A stretch of DNA of 64,000 nt from Paractinoplanes tereljensis (GCF_016862435.1 NZ_BOMY01000047.1:47107-111106), one strand, 5' to 3'; numbered from the stretch's first letter, positions 16,792-25,312 are shown. The notes: generated from the sequence alone by a model not told the origin. Numbers and translations are program-made.

Positions 16792-17946
16792 GTGAGATTC
16801 GAGGTCAGCAAGGTCCTCGATGCCATCGAGGCGCGGCTGTCCACCGACCCGGCACTGGCGCGGGCGGTGGTCGACCTGTCGGAGATCGTGCGATATGCCG
16901 ATCTTGACGGCGGGCGGCCGGCCAACTCGGTGCGCCTCGGCCTGGTCGTTGACGCGCTCGGCCGCTACCTCTCCGAGGAGAATGTGCCGGTTTACGTGGT
17001 GTCCCCACGCGCGTTGCTCTCCGACACCGACCTCACCTCGAACGAGCGGATGGTCATCCGCCGCTGGGCCGACGACGGCAAGGTCGAAGTGCTGCCGATG
17101 CTCGACGACCGGGTCTTCGAGGTGGCCGAGCTGCTCGGGGTGCCGGTGCTCACCCGCACCCGGGGTGAGCAGTTCCGGGCCCGCCGCCCGTGGGTCGACG
17201 AACCGGGCCGGCTGCTGGCCGCGGTGGCGGGCGAGGGCGGCACCCCGGTGCTGGTCTCCCGGGTGGGCCGCGGCGACCCGGCCAAGCAGGCCGAACGCTC
17301 ACCGATGGGCGAGCGGCTGCTGGCCCGGGTGTGGCGCTGCCCCGAGTCGAACTGCACGAGCTTCGGGTCGGGTGTCGACTCGGACAGCCCGTTCGCCGAC
17401 ATGCGCACCTTCACCAGCCCGGTGTCCCAGCCGCCACCGGCGGTGCGGGCCGGGGCGCCGTCGTGCCCCCGGCACGGCGCGAAACTCAAGGACAACGGGG
17501 CTCGCCCGGCGGTGGAGGTGCTCTCGGTCCGCATCGACGGCATCGTCCGGCAGCGCTTCGTCGTCTCCACCGAGGGCCCGGTGGTGGTCGGCCGGGCGCC
17601 CGAGGGCGGCAAGGGCGTGATGCTCGGCCAGTGGCTGAGCGAGGACGCCCGGAAGTGGATCAGCCGTGGCCACGTGCAGTTCGCGCTGCGCGACGACGGC
17701 ACCCTGACGGTCCAGGACGTCAGCACCAACGGCTCCGGCGTCCGCCCGGGCGGTTCCGACGACGATGACCAGCGGGTCACCCTCGGGCGTAATGAGAGCC
17801 GCCCGCTGGCCGCGGCCGACGTGGTGGAGCTCTACGCGGGCGTCAACGTGGGCCGGTCGAAGATGTGGGCCACCGGCGGGGTCGTCCAGCCGCATTCGGT
17901 CATGGGCGAGGCCCCGACGATGGCCCTGCGAAAGTTCGACCGTTAG
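16792..17946 (+). CDS. FHA-domain protein with PIN/NYN-like N-terminal region
   Basis: This 384-residue cytoplasmic protein starts at GTG 16792. The C-terminal FHA domain (about residues 255-350) keeps the phosphothreonine-binding blocks: GRAPEGGKG, SRGHVQF and STNGSGVRPG. The N-terminal half (VRLGLVVDALGRYL, YVVSPRALLSDTDL, GVPVLTRTR) looks like a nucleic-acid-processing PIN/NYN-type alpha-beta fold, but I cannot confirm catalytic acids. A cysteine pair near RCPESNC with a later CPRHG could bind zinc. It probably reads phosphorylation by a Ser/Thr kinase such as the one at 52252. It ends beside the repeat element at 17973. Confidence 0.75.
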   Translation: MRFEVSKVLDAIEARLSTDPALARAVVDLSEIVRYADLDGGRPANSVRLGLVVDALGRYLSEENVPVYVVSPRALLSDTDLTSNERMVIRRWADDGKVEVLPMLDDRVFEVAELLGVPVLTRTRGEQFRARRPWVDEPGRLLAAVAGEGGTPVLVSRVGRGDPAKQAERSPMGERLLARVWRCPESNCTSFGSGVDSDSPFADMRTFTSPVSQPPPAVRAGAPSCPRHGAKLKDNGARPAVEVLSVRIDGIVRQRFVVSTEGPVVVGRAPEGGKGVMLGQWLSEDARKWISRGHVQFALRDDGTLTVQDVSTNGSGVRPGGSDDDDQRVTLGRNESRPLAAADVVELYAGVNVGRSKMWATGGVVQPHSVMGEAPTMALRKFDR

Positions 17947-17972
17947 GTAAGGATCGCGGCGAGCTGGGCTGA

Positions 17973-18091
17973 GCTGGCTGGCTCCGCTTCGCTCCGCGGG
18001 GACGCCCGCCCTATAGGCCAGTGAGATGGTGGGCGGTTTTCCGCCACCCGCAAACCCCGCGGGCGTCGAAAAACCACCCACCATCTCACTG
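17973..18091. repeat. Intergenic leader-plus-hairpin element, copy A
   Basis: A 28-nt leader (17973-18000) matches 39703-39730 at 27 of 28 positions, including CTCCGCTTCGCTCCGCGGG. After an 18-nt spacer comes a 22-bp stem with one mismatch (18019-18040 with 18070-18091). Its loop has the core ACCCCGCGGGCG, which resembles the loop of copy B. The stem sequence shares nothing with that of copy B. The element lies between convergent genes, and the stop codon of the ornithine aminotransferase gene is inside the right arm, so it can act as a two-way terminator. Confidence 0.8.
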
Positions 18092-19309
18092 ACGGCGGTC
18101 GTCCAATATTGCCGCCAGTTGTCCAACCGCAAGATCGAGTTCCTCCGCCGTGACCACCAGGGGCGGGGCCAGGCGGATCGTGGAGCCGTGGGTGTCCTTG
18201 GCCAGCACGCCGCGGGCGGCGAGCCGCTCGCACGCCTGGCGGCCGGTCATCAGGGCCGGGTCGATGTCGACCCCGGCCCACAGGCCGCGGCCGCGCACGG
18301 CGATGACGCCCCGGCCGATCAGCGCGTTCAGGCCGGCGTGCAGGCGGTCGCCGAGCTCCTCCGAGCGCTTCTGGAACTCGCCGGTGGCCAGCAGCCGCAC
18401 CACCTCGGTGCCGACCGCGCAGGCCAGCGGGTTCCCGCCGAAGGTGGAACCGTGCTCGCCGGGCTTGAGCACGCCCAGGACGTCCTTGTTGGCCGCGACC
18501 GCGGAGACCGGCACGATGCCGCCGCCCAGGGCCTTACCGAGCACGTACATGTCCGGGACGACGCCCTCGTGCTCGATCGCGAACGTGCGCCCGGTGCGGC
18601 CCAGGCCGGACTGGATCTCGTCGGCCACGAACAGCGCGTGGTTTGCGTCGCACAGCTCCCGCACGCCACCCAGGTAGCCCTCCGGCGGCACCAGCACGCC
18701 CGCCTCGCCCTGAATCGGCTCCATCAGCACGGCCACCGTGTTCGGGGTGAACGCGTCGGCCAGCGCGGCCAGGTTGCCGTAGGGAACAACCACAAAGCCC
18801 GGGGTGTACGGCCCGAAATCGTCACGGGCGTCCGGGTCGGTGGAGAAGCTGATGATCGTCGTGGTGCGGCCGTGGAAGTTGTCGGCCGCCACGATGATCT
18901 CGGCCTGCCCGTCCGGCACGCCCTTGACCTGGTAACCCCACTTGCGGGCCACCTTGATCGCGGTCTCCACCGCCTCGGCGCCGGTGTTCATCGGCAGCAC
19001 CAGGTCCTTGCCGCAGAGCGCGGCCAGCCCGCGGCAGAACTCGGCGAACTGGTCGTGCACGAACGCCCGGCTGGTCAGCGTGACCCGGTCGAGCTGGGCG
19101 TGCGCGGCCGCGATCAGCCCCGGGTGGCGGTGGCCGAAGTTGAGCGCCGAGTAACCGGCCAGGAAGTCGAGGTAGCGGCGCCCGTCAACGTCAGTGACCC
19201 AGGCGCCCTCAGCCGAAGCGACGACGACCGGCAGTGGGTGATAGTTGTGCGCCGTCCACCGCTCGGCTTCGGCGAGCGCCTCCGGCGTACGCAGATCCAC
19301 GCTTGTCAT
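18086..19309 (-). CDS. rocD: Ornithine--oxo-acid aminotransferase
   Basis: This 407-residue PLP enzyme converts ornithine and 2-oxoglutarate to glutamate semialdehyde and glutamate. Family motifs include MNTGAEAVETAIK, VADEIQSGLGRTG, the PLP-binding lysine in VLGKALGGG, and HGSTFGGNPLAC. The start is ATG 19309, which overlaps the dimethylargininase stop codon by 4 nt, so the two are coupled. In this pair citrulline or ornithine from arginine breakdown is funnelled to glutamate. The stop codon lies in the stem of the hairpin element at 17973-18091. Confidence in the family is high. Confidence 0.95.
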   Translation of the reverse strand: MTSVDLRTPEALAEAERWTAHNYHPLPVVVASAEGAWVTDVDGRRYLDFLAGYSALNFGHRHPGLIAAAHAQLDRVTLTSRAFVHDQFAEFCRGLAALCGKDLVLPMNTGAEAVETAIKVARKWGYQVKGVPDGQAEIIVAADNFHGRTTTIISFSTDPDARDDFGPYTPGFVVVPYGNLAALADAFTPNTVAVLMEPIQGEAGVLVPPEGYLGGVRELCDANHALFVADEIQSGLGRTGRTFAIEHEGVVPDMYVLGKALGGGIVPVSAVAANKDVLGVLKPGEHGSTFGGNPLACAVGTEVVRLLATGEFQKRSEELGDRLHAGLNALIGRGVIAVRGRGLWAGVDIDPALMTGRQACERLAARGVLAKDTHGSTIRLAPPLVVTAEELDLAVGQLAAILDDRRQ

Positions 19310-20091
19310 CGCACCTCCAACGTGCAGCACTTGGGACCGCCGCCGGCCTTGCGCAGCTCGGAGACGTCCACTCCGACGGTCTGGTAACCGGCGGCTTTCA
19401 GCGAATCGGCCAGGTGGGTGGCCTGGACCGGCAGCACCACGGTACGGCCGTCGCTCACCGCGTTGAGGCCCAATACCGCGGCATCCTCCTCATTCGCGAT
19501 GATCGCGTGCGGGTAGAGCTGCCGGAGCACGGCCTGCGAGCCCGGCGAGAACGCGGACGGCAGGTAGGCGACGTTGGTGTCGTCGAGCACGCAAAGCGCG
19601 GTGTCGAGGTGGTAATAGGCCGGGTCGACCAGCTGGAGCGTGATCACCGGTCGGCGCAGCACCTCCTGCGTCTCGGCGTGCGACGCGTGCGAGGTGCGGA
19701 AACCGGTGCCGGCCAGCAGGATGTCCCCGGCGAGCAGGATGTCGCCCTCGCCCTCGTTGGTGTGCTTGGGCTCGGTGACGTCGAAACCGTGCTCACGGAA
19801 CCACGCGGCGTACGCCGGGGCCTCGTCGGCCCGCTCGGCGTCGCGGAACTGCACGGCCAGCACCCGGCCGTCGACCACGGTGGCGCCGTTGGCCGCGAAC
19901 ACCATGTCGGGCAGCCCGGGCAGCGGGTCGATCAGCTCGACGGTGTGACCCAGGTCGAGGAAGGTCTGCCGGAGCGTCTCCCACTGCCGGACGGCGAGGG
20001 CGTTGTCGTACGGCGCCGTGGGGTCCATCCACGGGTTGATCCGGTACGTGACCGCGAAATGGGTGGGGCGGCACATGAGGTATCGACGCAT
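19306..20091 (-). CDS. ddaH: Dimethylargininase (N(G),N(G)-dimethylarginine dimethylaminohydrolase)
   Basis: This 261-residue amidinotransferase-superfamily enzyme hydrolyses methylated arginine to citrulline and a methylamine; relatives act on arginine itself. It shows the N-terminal MRRYLMCRPTHFAV block, PDMVFAANGA with the substrate aspartate, GEGDILLAGD, the catalytic histidine in YYHLDTAL, and the C-terminal GGGPKCCTLE carrying the nucleophilic cysteine (C255 or C256). It is the first gene of a two-gene operon with the ornithine aminotransferase. A TACCGT box 7 nt before the ATG suggests a leaderless mRNA. Confidence 0.9.
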   Translation of the reverse strand: MRRYLMCRPTHFAVTYRINPWMDPTAPYDNALAVRQWETLRQTFLDLGHTVELIDPLPGLPDMVFAANGATVVDGRVLAVQFRDAERADEAPAYAAWFREHGFDVTEPKHTNEGEGDILLAGDILLAGTGFRTSHASHAETQEVLRRPVITLQLVDPAYYHLDTALCVLDDTNVAYLPSAFSPGSQAVLRQLYPHAIIANEEDAAVLGLNAVSDGRTVVLPVQATHLADSLKAAGYQTVGVDVSELRKAGGGPKCCTLEVR

Positions 20092-20098
20092 GACCCAA

Positions 20099-20104
20099 AC
20101 GGTA
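20099..20104 (-). promoter_or_regulatory. -10 element TACCGT of the dimethylargininase gene
   Basis: On the minus strand TACCGT is followed by exactly 7 nt and then ATG 20091. This TANNNT spacing is typical of leaderless transcription in actinobacteria. No convincing Shine-Dalgarno sequence is present in those 7 nt, which supports the reading. Confidence 0.6.
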
Positions 20105-20200
20105 GGGCCGTTCGGCGTACGGAACTATGGCTCGATCATGCGTGCCACGTTCGATTCGTGCGTCATTTCTAGCCGCAGCGAAGATTCGTTGCAGACACAC

Positions 20201-20232
20201 CGGAGGGCGGCTCACCGTTGAGCCGCCCTCCG
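20201..20232. terminator. Perfect 14-bp inverted repeat
   Basis: CGGAGGGCGGCTCA at 20201-20214 and its exact reverse complement at 20219-20232 flank a 4-nt loop. It lies between the start of the dimethylargininase gene and the stop of the minus-strand membrane protein, so it most likely ends the latter's transcript. The flanking intergenic sequence (20092-20278) otherwise holds only the dimethylargininase promoter. Confidence 0.75.
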
Positions 20233-20278
20233 AAGGTGTTGCGGTCGCGAACCGCTAACCGCGATCTAGAAGTGCCCG

Positions 20279-20872
20279 TCAGATCTTGTTGACAAACTGT
20301 GAATCAAGCCACTCACGCAGGCTGTTCACCGGCTGAACGTCGGTGCCCAGCCAGTACAGCGAGCCGGTCAGGGCGAGCACGCCGAGCACGATCGCGCCCA
20401 GCGAGAGCACCATGCCGATCAGGGCGTCGGTCTTACCGGCCACGTGCCGCTTGCCGGTGGCGTGGATGCCCGCCAGCGACAGGATCAGCGCCAGGCCGGC
20501 CACGCCGATGCCGTAGCCGAGCAGCGGCCCGGAGAGCACCAGCAGAACCGCGACGACGCTGAGGATCAGGCCGAGCGTGGCCAGCAGGCTGGCCCGCGGC
20601 TTCGGCCCGGTCACGACCGGGGTCACCTTCTCCTCGACCACCGGGGTCTCGAGCGTGTCGTGCTTGTTGTCGGGCCACCGCTTGACCGCGGTGGGCGGGG
20701 GCGGCGGAGTCACCGTGCGGTCGGCCGGCCGCAGGTCAGCCGTGGTGTCGTCGCTGCGCGGCCGCACCGCGCGGGCGGGGGTGTCGGTCGTCGTGGCGGG
20801 ACCCGCCGTGCTCGGGCGGTCCGCCTCCGCGGTCTCGGCTTCGGACTGGCGGGAGAACGTCGGGAGCCTCAC
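20279..20872 (-). CDS. Membrane protein with Pro-rich cytoplasmic region (DUF4190-like)
   Basis: This 197-residue protein starts at GTG 20872. Residues 1-90 are disordered, charged and rich in Pro and Thr. Residues about 95-165 hold three hydrophobic helices (LGLILSVVAVLLVLSG, GIGVAGLALILSLAGI, GMVLSLGAIVLGVLALTG). The middle GYGIGVAGLALILSLAG pattern resembles DUF4190-type small membrane proteins. A soluble tail of about 25 residues ends the protein. No function can be assigned. Confidence 0.75.
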   Translation of the reverse strand: MRLPTFSRQSEAETAEADRPSTAGPATTTDTPARAVRPRSDDTTADLRPADRTVTPPPPPTAVKRWPDNKHDTLETPVVEEKVTPVVTGPKPRASLLATLGLILSVVAVLLVLSGPLLGYGIGVAGLALILSLAGIHATGKRHVAGKTDALIGMVLSLGAIVLGVLALTGSLYWLGTDVQPVNSLREWLDSQFVNKI

Positions 20873-20941
20873 GTCAGTACCTCCTTGACGATTGTGGGGG
20901 ATGACACGTCCTATACCCCGATCGCCTCAGGAGCACACAAA

Positions 20942-20967
20942 GGGCGCGCGGCAATCGCCGCGCGCCC
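20942..20967. terminator. 11-bp GC-rich hairpin after clpP
   Basis: GGGCGCGCGGC at 20942-20952 and its reverse complement at 20957-20967 enclose a 4-nt loop, 15 bp downstream of the minus-strand clpP stop codon. It is a likely intrinsic terminator without a strong T-tract. Confidence 0.7.
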
Positions 20968-20981
20968 GATGGAACAGCTGG

Positions 20982-21578
20982 TCAGACCGGCAGAGCCACC
21001 ACGTCGGTGGCCTTGGCGATCACGTGGTCGACCAGGCCGTAGTCCTTGGCCTCGGTCGCGGTGAACCAGCGGTCGCGGTCGGCGTCGCGCTCGATCTCCT
21101 CCGGGGTGTGCCCGGTGTGGAAGGCGATCCGCTCGTTCATCACGTGCTTGACGTGCAGCATGCTCTCGGCCTGGATGGCGATGTCGGCCGCGGTGCCGCC
21201 GATGCCGCCGGAGAGCTGGTGCATCATCACCCGGGCGTGCGGCAGCGCGTAACGCTTGCCGGGGGCGCCGGCGCAGAGCAGGAACTGGCCCATCGAGGCC
21301 GCCATGCCGAGCGCGATCGTGGCCACGTCGTTCTTGATGTACTGCATCGTGTCGTACACCGCCATGCCGGCGCTGATCGAGCCGCCCGGCGAGTTGATGT
21401 AGAGCGCGATGTCCCGCTCGCTGTCGTTGGACGCGAGCAGCAGCATCTGGGCACAGATGCGGTTGGTGACCTCGTCGTTCACCTCGCTGCCGAGGAAGAT
21501 GATGCGCTCCCGCAGGAGCCGCTCGAAGACCTGGTCGTCGAAGGATGCTCCGCCACGCATCGTCAGCTCGTCACTCAT
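20982..21578 (-). CDS. clpP: ATP-dependent Clp protease proteolytic subunit
   Basis: This 198-residue peptidase subunit assembles into the double-heptamer Clp chamber and degrades proteins fed by ClpX or ClpC. Catalytic residues are in place: S95 in GMAASMGQF, H120 in ARVMMHQ, and the aspartate in DADRDRW (D167 or D169). The start is ATG 21578, with the purine-rich site GAGGAAAGG upstream. It stands alone here rather than in a clpP1-clpP2-clpX cluster, so it may be an additional paralogue. The Nei-type glycosylase gene diverges 79 bp away. Confidence 0.95.
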   Translation of the reverse strand: MSDELTMRGGASFDDQVFERLLRERIIFLGSEVNDEVTNRICAQMLLLASNDSERDIALYINSPGGSISAGMAVYDTMQYIKNDVATIALGMAASMGQFLLCAGAPGKRYALPHARVMMHQLSGGIGGTAADIAIQAESMLHVKHVMNERIAFHTGHTPEEIERDADRDRWFTATEAKDYGLVDHVIAKATDVVALPV

Positions 21579-21643
21579 GCGCCAACCTTTCCTCAACATC
21601 AGTGGTCCCAACCAGCGATTCTCCTCTAGGCAGAAATACCGGA

Positions 21644-21649
21644 TAGCGT
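21644..21649 (+). promoter_or_regulatory. -10 element TAGCGT before the glycosylase gene
   Basis: TAGCGT fits TANNNT and ends 8 nt before GTG 21658, consistent with a leaderless or near-leaderless transcript. The intervening TGCCCCTC contains no ribosome-binding site. Confidence 0.5.
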
Positions 21650-21657
21650 TGCCCCTC

Positions 21658-22467
21658 GTGCCAGAGGGACACACCATTCACCGACTCGCCGCCCGGCATC
21701 TCGAGCTGTTCGCCGGCGAGAAAATAGGCGTCGACAGTCCGCAGGGGCGGTTCGCCGCGGGGGCCGGGCTGGTCGACGGGCGCGTGCTGCTCGACACCGA
21801 GGCGTACGGCAAGCATCTGTTCCACCACTACGACGGCGCCCTCAGCGTGCACGTCCACCTGGGACTCTACGGAAAGTTCGCGGACGGCGAGCCGGCCGTG
21901 CCAGAGCCGGTCGGGCAGGTGCGGATGCGGCTGATCGGCGCCCGGCATTGGCTGGAGTTGCGCGGGCCGACCGCCTGCGAGGTGCTCGACCCGCTGCAGG
22001 CACAGCGGCTGCGCGACCGGCTGGGCGCCGACCCGCTCCGTGACGACGCCGACCCGGCCAGCGCGTTCCGGCGGATCTCGACAAGCACCAAACCGATCTT
22101 CGCGCTGCTGATGGACCAGTCGATCGTGGCCGGGTGTGGCCTCATCTACGCGAACGAGGTGCTGTTCCGGGCCGGGCTGGCGCCGACCACGCCGGGCCGG
22201 CTGATCGGCGCCGAGGGCTGGGACGAGCTCTGGGCCGACCTGCGGGCGCTGATGAAGGAGGGCGTGCTGCGCGGCCGGATCGACACCGTGCACACCGAGC
22301 ACACGCCGGAGGCGATGCGGCGGGCGCCGCGGGTGGATCGGCACGGCGGCGAGGTGTACGTCTACCGCCGCCCCGGCCAGCCCTGCCTGGTCTGTGGCAC
22401 CGCGATCAGCCGCGGCCCGCTGGCCGGCCGGAACCTGTACTGGTGCCCGGCCTGCCAGAAGGGCTAG
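21658..22467 (+). CDS. Fpg/Nei-family DNA glycosylase (endonuclease VIII-like)
   Basis: This 269-residue bifunctional DNA glycosylase/AP lyase removes oxidised bases. After GTG 21658 the protein begins MPEGHTIHRLA. Removal of Met exposes catalytic Pro2, with Glu3 beside it as required, and the EGH form marks the Nei branch rather than MutM. The helix-two-turn-helix segment (DQSIVAGCGLIYANEVLF) and the C-terminal zinc finger CLVCG...CPACQ are intact. Its stop codon overlaps that of the convergent deacetylase gene on the sequence CTAG. Confidence 0.93.
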   Translation: MPEGHTIHRLAARHLELFAGEKIGVDSPQGRFAAGAGLVDGRVLLDTEAYGKHLFHHYDGALSVHVHLGLYGKFADGEPAVPEPVGQVRMRLIGARHWLELRGPTACEVLDPLQAQRLRDRLGADPLRDDADPASAFRRISTSTKPIFALLMDQSIVAGCGLIYANEVLFRAGLAPTTPGRLIGAEGWDELWADLRALMKEGVLRGRIDTVHTEHTPEAMRRAPRVDRHGGEVYVYRRPGQPCLVCGTAISRGPLAGRNLYWCPACQKG

Positions 22468-23771
22468 GAGGCGGCCGGCGCGGGGCTCGCCGAGACCGAC
22501 GGTTCCGGTGAAGCCGGCTCCGGCGAGGTCGGGGCGGGCGTGGTCGGCGTCGGTTCGGCCGGCGTCGGCTCGGCCGCGGGCTGACCCGGGATGCCGAGTG
22601 TGAAGTTCTCGGTCAGCCAGGGCAGCAGCTTCTGGTACGCCGCGATCGTGTCCGGCTGGTTGAAGTCGTGCGACAGCACGATCGAGCCGGGCCGGACATG
22701 CTTCTTGATCTCGGCGATCACCCGGGCGATGTGCACCTCGTCGGTCTCGCCCTCGGTGTGCTTCCAGTCCTGCGGGTCGACCTGCCAGTAGAGCGAGGTC
22801 ATCCCGGCGGACGAGGCCACACCGACGAGCCGGTCGGTGAAGTTGCCGCCGGGCGCCCGGAAGAACGGGACCGGCGTGCCGGGCACGGCCGCCTGGATCG
22901 CGGCGTTGGTGCGGGCCAGGTCGGCCTGGATCTGCTCCGGCTTGTCCTTACCGATGGTGAGGCTGTGGTTCCAGGTGTGGTTGCAGAGCGTGTGCCCGGC
23001 GGCCACGATCTCGCGGACGATCTCGGGGTGCTTCTGCACCTGCTGGCCGACCAGGCAGAAGGTCGCCTTGATCTGGTACTGGTCGAGCAGGGCCAGGATC
23101 TTCGGCGTCTGGGCCGGGTCGGGGCCGTCGTCGAAGGTGAGCGCTACGGCCGTGCTGCCGGTGGTGAGCAGCGAGTTGCCGGGGCCGGCGGTCTTGGCCT
23201 CTTTCTGCTGGCCGGCGTTGGTGGCCTCGACAACCGGGGTGCTCGGCGCCGGGCTGGCGGCGGCGGGGTCGGCGGCTGCGGAGCCGTTGCTCTCGCTCGT
23301 CGACGAGGTGTCCGAACCGCCGCCGGGCTTGGTCTTCTGGGTGGCGTGGGTGCCGGCTTTCCGCTCGGCCGCCGCGTTCACCGCGTCGATGGTGTCGCTG
23401 CCGCCGCGGGTGCCGGGCACCGCGACCAGCAGCAGGCCGACCGCGACCAGCGAGGCGAGCAGCACCTGCTGCCGGGTCTTGCCCATCAGCAGCCAGGACT
23501 CGATCGGCAGGGTGCCGGGTGCGCGGTGGCTGCCGGTGACCGGCCGCTGGTTGACCGGGGCGCGGTGGGTGGCCGCGTGCCGGGCGGGCTTGACGTTGCG
23601 CTGCTGGTGTCGCGCGCCGCGCTGGGCCGGCACGAACGCCCGGGTCGGCGGCAGGTCGTAACTGACCCGCGGCCGGGCGTCGGCCAGCGACTCCGGGCGG
23701 CGGTGGCGGCCGGCCGCCTCGGCGACGTCGCCGGACGCCGGGCTCAGGTACTGCAGAGTTTGCGGCGACAT
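22464..23771 (-). CDS. Membrane-anchored polysaccharide deacetylase (NodB domain)
   Basis: This 435-residue protein has a long basic cytoplasmic N-terminus and one membrane helix near residues 100-118 (VLLASLVAVGLLLVAVPG). A low-complexity spacer leads to a NodB-homology domain (about 200-395) outside the membrane, and a Pro/Glu/Thr/Ser tail ends the protein. Motif 1 is ALTFDDGPDP with the catalytic base and metal Asp. The HTWNH motif supplies metal histidines, and later blocks include FFRAPGG and the final histidine in VLSHDF. It most likely deacetylates peptidoglycan or another N-acetylated wall glycan. Confidence 0.9.
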   Translation of the reverse strand: MSPQTLQYLSPASGDVAEAAGRHRRPESLADARPRVSYDLPPTRAFVPAQRGARHQQRNVKPARHAATHRAPVNQRPVTGSHRAPGTLPIESWLLMGKTRQQVLLASLVAVGLLLVAVPGTRGGSDTIDAVNAAAERKAGTHATQKTKPGGGSDTSSTSESNGSAAADPAAASPAPSTPVVEATNAGQQKEAKTAGPGNSLLTTGSTAVALTFDDGPDPAQTPKILALLDQYQIKATFCLVGQQVQKHPEIVREIVAAGHTLCNHTWNHSLTIGKDKPEQIQADLARTNAAIQAAVPGTPVPFFRAPGGNFTDRLVGVASSAGMTSLYWQVDPQDWKHTEGETDEVHIARVIAEIKKHVRPGSIVLSHDFNQPDTIAAYQKLLPWLTENFTLGIPGQPAAEPTPAEPTPTTPAPTSPEPASPEPSVSASPAPAAS

Positions 23772-23895
23772 GCTGCATCTCTACCGTGTGACAAGATCTG
23801 GCGCGATACCAGAAGGGTGATACCGCCTTCACGGAAGGTAGTAACACCTGCTGGCGCTCAGTGACCGCTGACTCACAAAATCGGCCAAACTCGAC

Positions 23896-25266
23896 TTACG
23901 TGGCCGCGTGAACGGCCTCGGTTGCCTTCCGGGCCGCGATCAGCACCGGGTCCCACACCGGGGCGAACGGCGGCGCGTAACTCAGGTCGAGTGCCGTCAT
24001 CTCCTCGACCGACATCCGGTTCCACACCGCCACGGCCAGCGCGTCGATCCGCTTGGCCGCTTCCGCCTTGCCGACGATCTGCGCCCCGAGCAGTGTCCCG
24101 GTGCGACGCTCGGCGATCAGCTTGATGGTCATCTTGCTGGCTCCCGGGTAGTAGCCGGCCCGGCTGGTCGACTCCACGAGCGCCGTGACGTACTCGTACC
24201 CGGCGTGGGTGGCCTCTTTCTCGGTGAGGCCGGTGCGGGCCACCTCGAGCTCGCAGACCTTCGTCACCGCGGTGCCGATCACGCCCGGGAACGAGGCGTA
24301 ACCGCCGGCCAGGTTGATCCCGGCCACCCGGCCCTGTTTGTTGGCGTGGGTGCCGAGCGGCACGTGCACCGGCTCGCCGGTGATCAGGTGCCGGGTCTCC
24401 ACGCAGTCGCCGGCCGCCCAGATGTTCTCGGTGCCCTCGACCCGCATCTGCCGGTCGGTGCGCACCCCGCCGGTCGGTCCGACCGGCAGGCCGGCCGCGG
24501 CCGCCAACGCGGAGTTCGGGCGCACGCCCAAGCCGAGGACCACGATGTCGGCCGGCACCTCGCCGGCCGGGGTCACCACCGCACGCACTCGGCCGCCGGC
24601 CGCCGACAGACCGTCCACGTGCGCCTCGGTGACCACCTTGATGCCCTGGCCGCGGATCGCCTCGGCGACCAGCGCGCCCACCTCCGGGTCGACGGTCTTG
24701 CCCATCGGCTGCGCCGATTTCTCCAGCAGGGTGACGTCGAGGCCGCGCTTCAACATGGCCTCAGCCATCTCCACCCCGATGTAGCCGCCGCCGATCACCA
24801 CGGCCGTGCGCGGGGCCGGCTCGCCGTCCAGCCATTCCTGGATGGCGGTGCCGTCGTCGAGGGTCTGCACACCGAAGACGCCGGACGCCGGACCCTGGGC
24901 CCACTCCGGCGTCACCGGCGTCGCGCCGGTCGCGTAGACGAGGTGGTCGAAGCTCTCCCGCACCTCACCGCCGCCAACCAGATCACGCGCGACGACCTCG
25001 CGGTTCGCGGTGTCGATCGCGGTCACCTCGTGCCGCATGCGCAGGTCGATGCCCGCTTTGCGATGCGCCTCGGGGGAGCGGGCGATCAGCGCGTCCAGGT
25101 CGTCGACCGCACCACCGATCCAGTACGGGATGCCGCAGGCCGAGTAGGACGTGAAACGCCCGCGCTCGAACGCGACAATCTCCAGCCGATCGGTGCCGAG
25201 ACGCTTGCGGGCCTGGGACGCCGCCGACATGCCGGCCGCGTCGCCCCCGATGACGACGAGCTTCAC
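23896..25266 (-). CDS. FAD-dependent CoA-disulfide reductase/NADH oxidase family protein
   Basis: This pyridine-nucleotide-disulfide oxidoreductase of about 456 residues has FAD motif VVIGGDAAGMSAA at the N-terminus and a single active-site cysteine C44 in SYSACGIPYW. The NAD(P)H motif is VVIGGGYIGVEMAEA, followed by ENIWAAGDCVE. The lone cysteine in SxxxCGxPY is typical of CoA-disulfide reductases and related NADH oxidases or persulfide reductases. GTG 25266 was chosen over TTG 25275 because a TAGGTT -10 box lies 7 nt before it and the FAD motif follows at once. No rhodanese domain is fused. Confidence 0.88.
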   Translation of the reverse strand: MKLVVIGGDAAGMSAASQARKRLGTDRLEIVAFERGRFTSYSACGIPYWIGGAVDDLDALIARSPEAHRKAGIDLRMRHEVTAIDTANREVVARDLVGGGEVRESFDHLVYATGATPVTPEWAQGPASGVFGVQTLDDGTAIQEWLDGEPAPRTAVVIGGGYIGVEMAEAMLKRGLDVTLLEKSAQPMGKTVDPEVGALVAEAIRGQGIKVVTEAHVDGLSAAGGRVRAVVTPAGEVPADIVVLGLGVRPNSALAAAAGLPVGPTGGVRTDRQMRVEGTENIWAAGDCVETRHLITGEPVHVPLGTHANKQGRVAGINLAGGYASFPGVIGTAVTKVCELEVARTGLTEKEATHAGYEYVTALVESTSRAGYYPGASKMTIKLIAERRTGTLLGAQIVGKAEAAKRIDALAVAVWNRMSVEEMTALDLSYAPPFAPVWDPVLIAARKATEAVHAAT

Positions 25267-25273
25267 GACACCC

Positions 25274-25279
25274 AACCTA
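25274..25279 (-). promoter_or_regulatory. -10 element TAGGTT, decides the flavoprotein start
   Basis: On the minus strand TAGGTT is followed by 7 nt (GGGTGTC) and GTG 25266. The TANNNT spacing fits leaderless transcription. It would place the alternative TTG 25275 upstream of the transcript start, so GTG 25266 is preferred. Confidence 0.55.
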
Positions 25280-25312
25280 CGTCGCGGTGGCTATCGGAGC
25301 GTCCGGAACCGG

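Noticed and set aside
19728..19765. Apparent tandem duplication in dimethylargininase (GDILLAGDILLAG)
   Set aside because: The family normally has GDFLL-GD-ILAG here, so the pattern is ancestral sequence rather than a new duplication; the length is unchanged.
23281..23320. Low-complexity Ser/Ala stretch in the deacetylase considered as a repeat element
   Set aside because: It is a flexible spacer between the membrane helix and the catalytic domain, without periodic DNA repeats.
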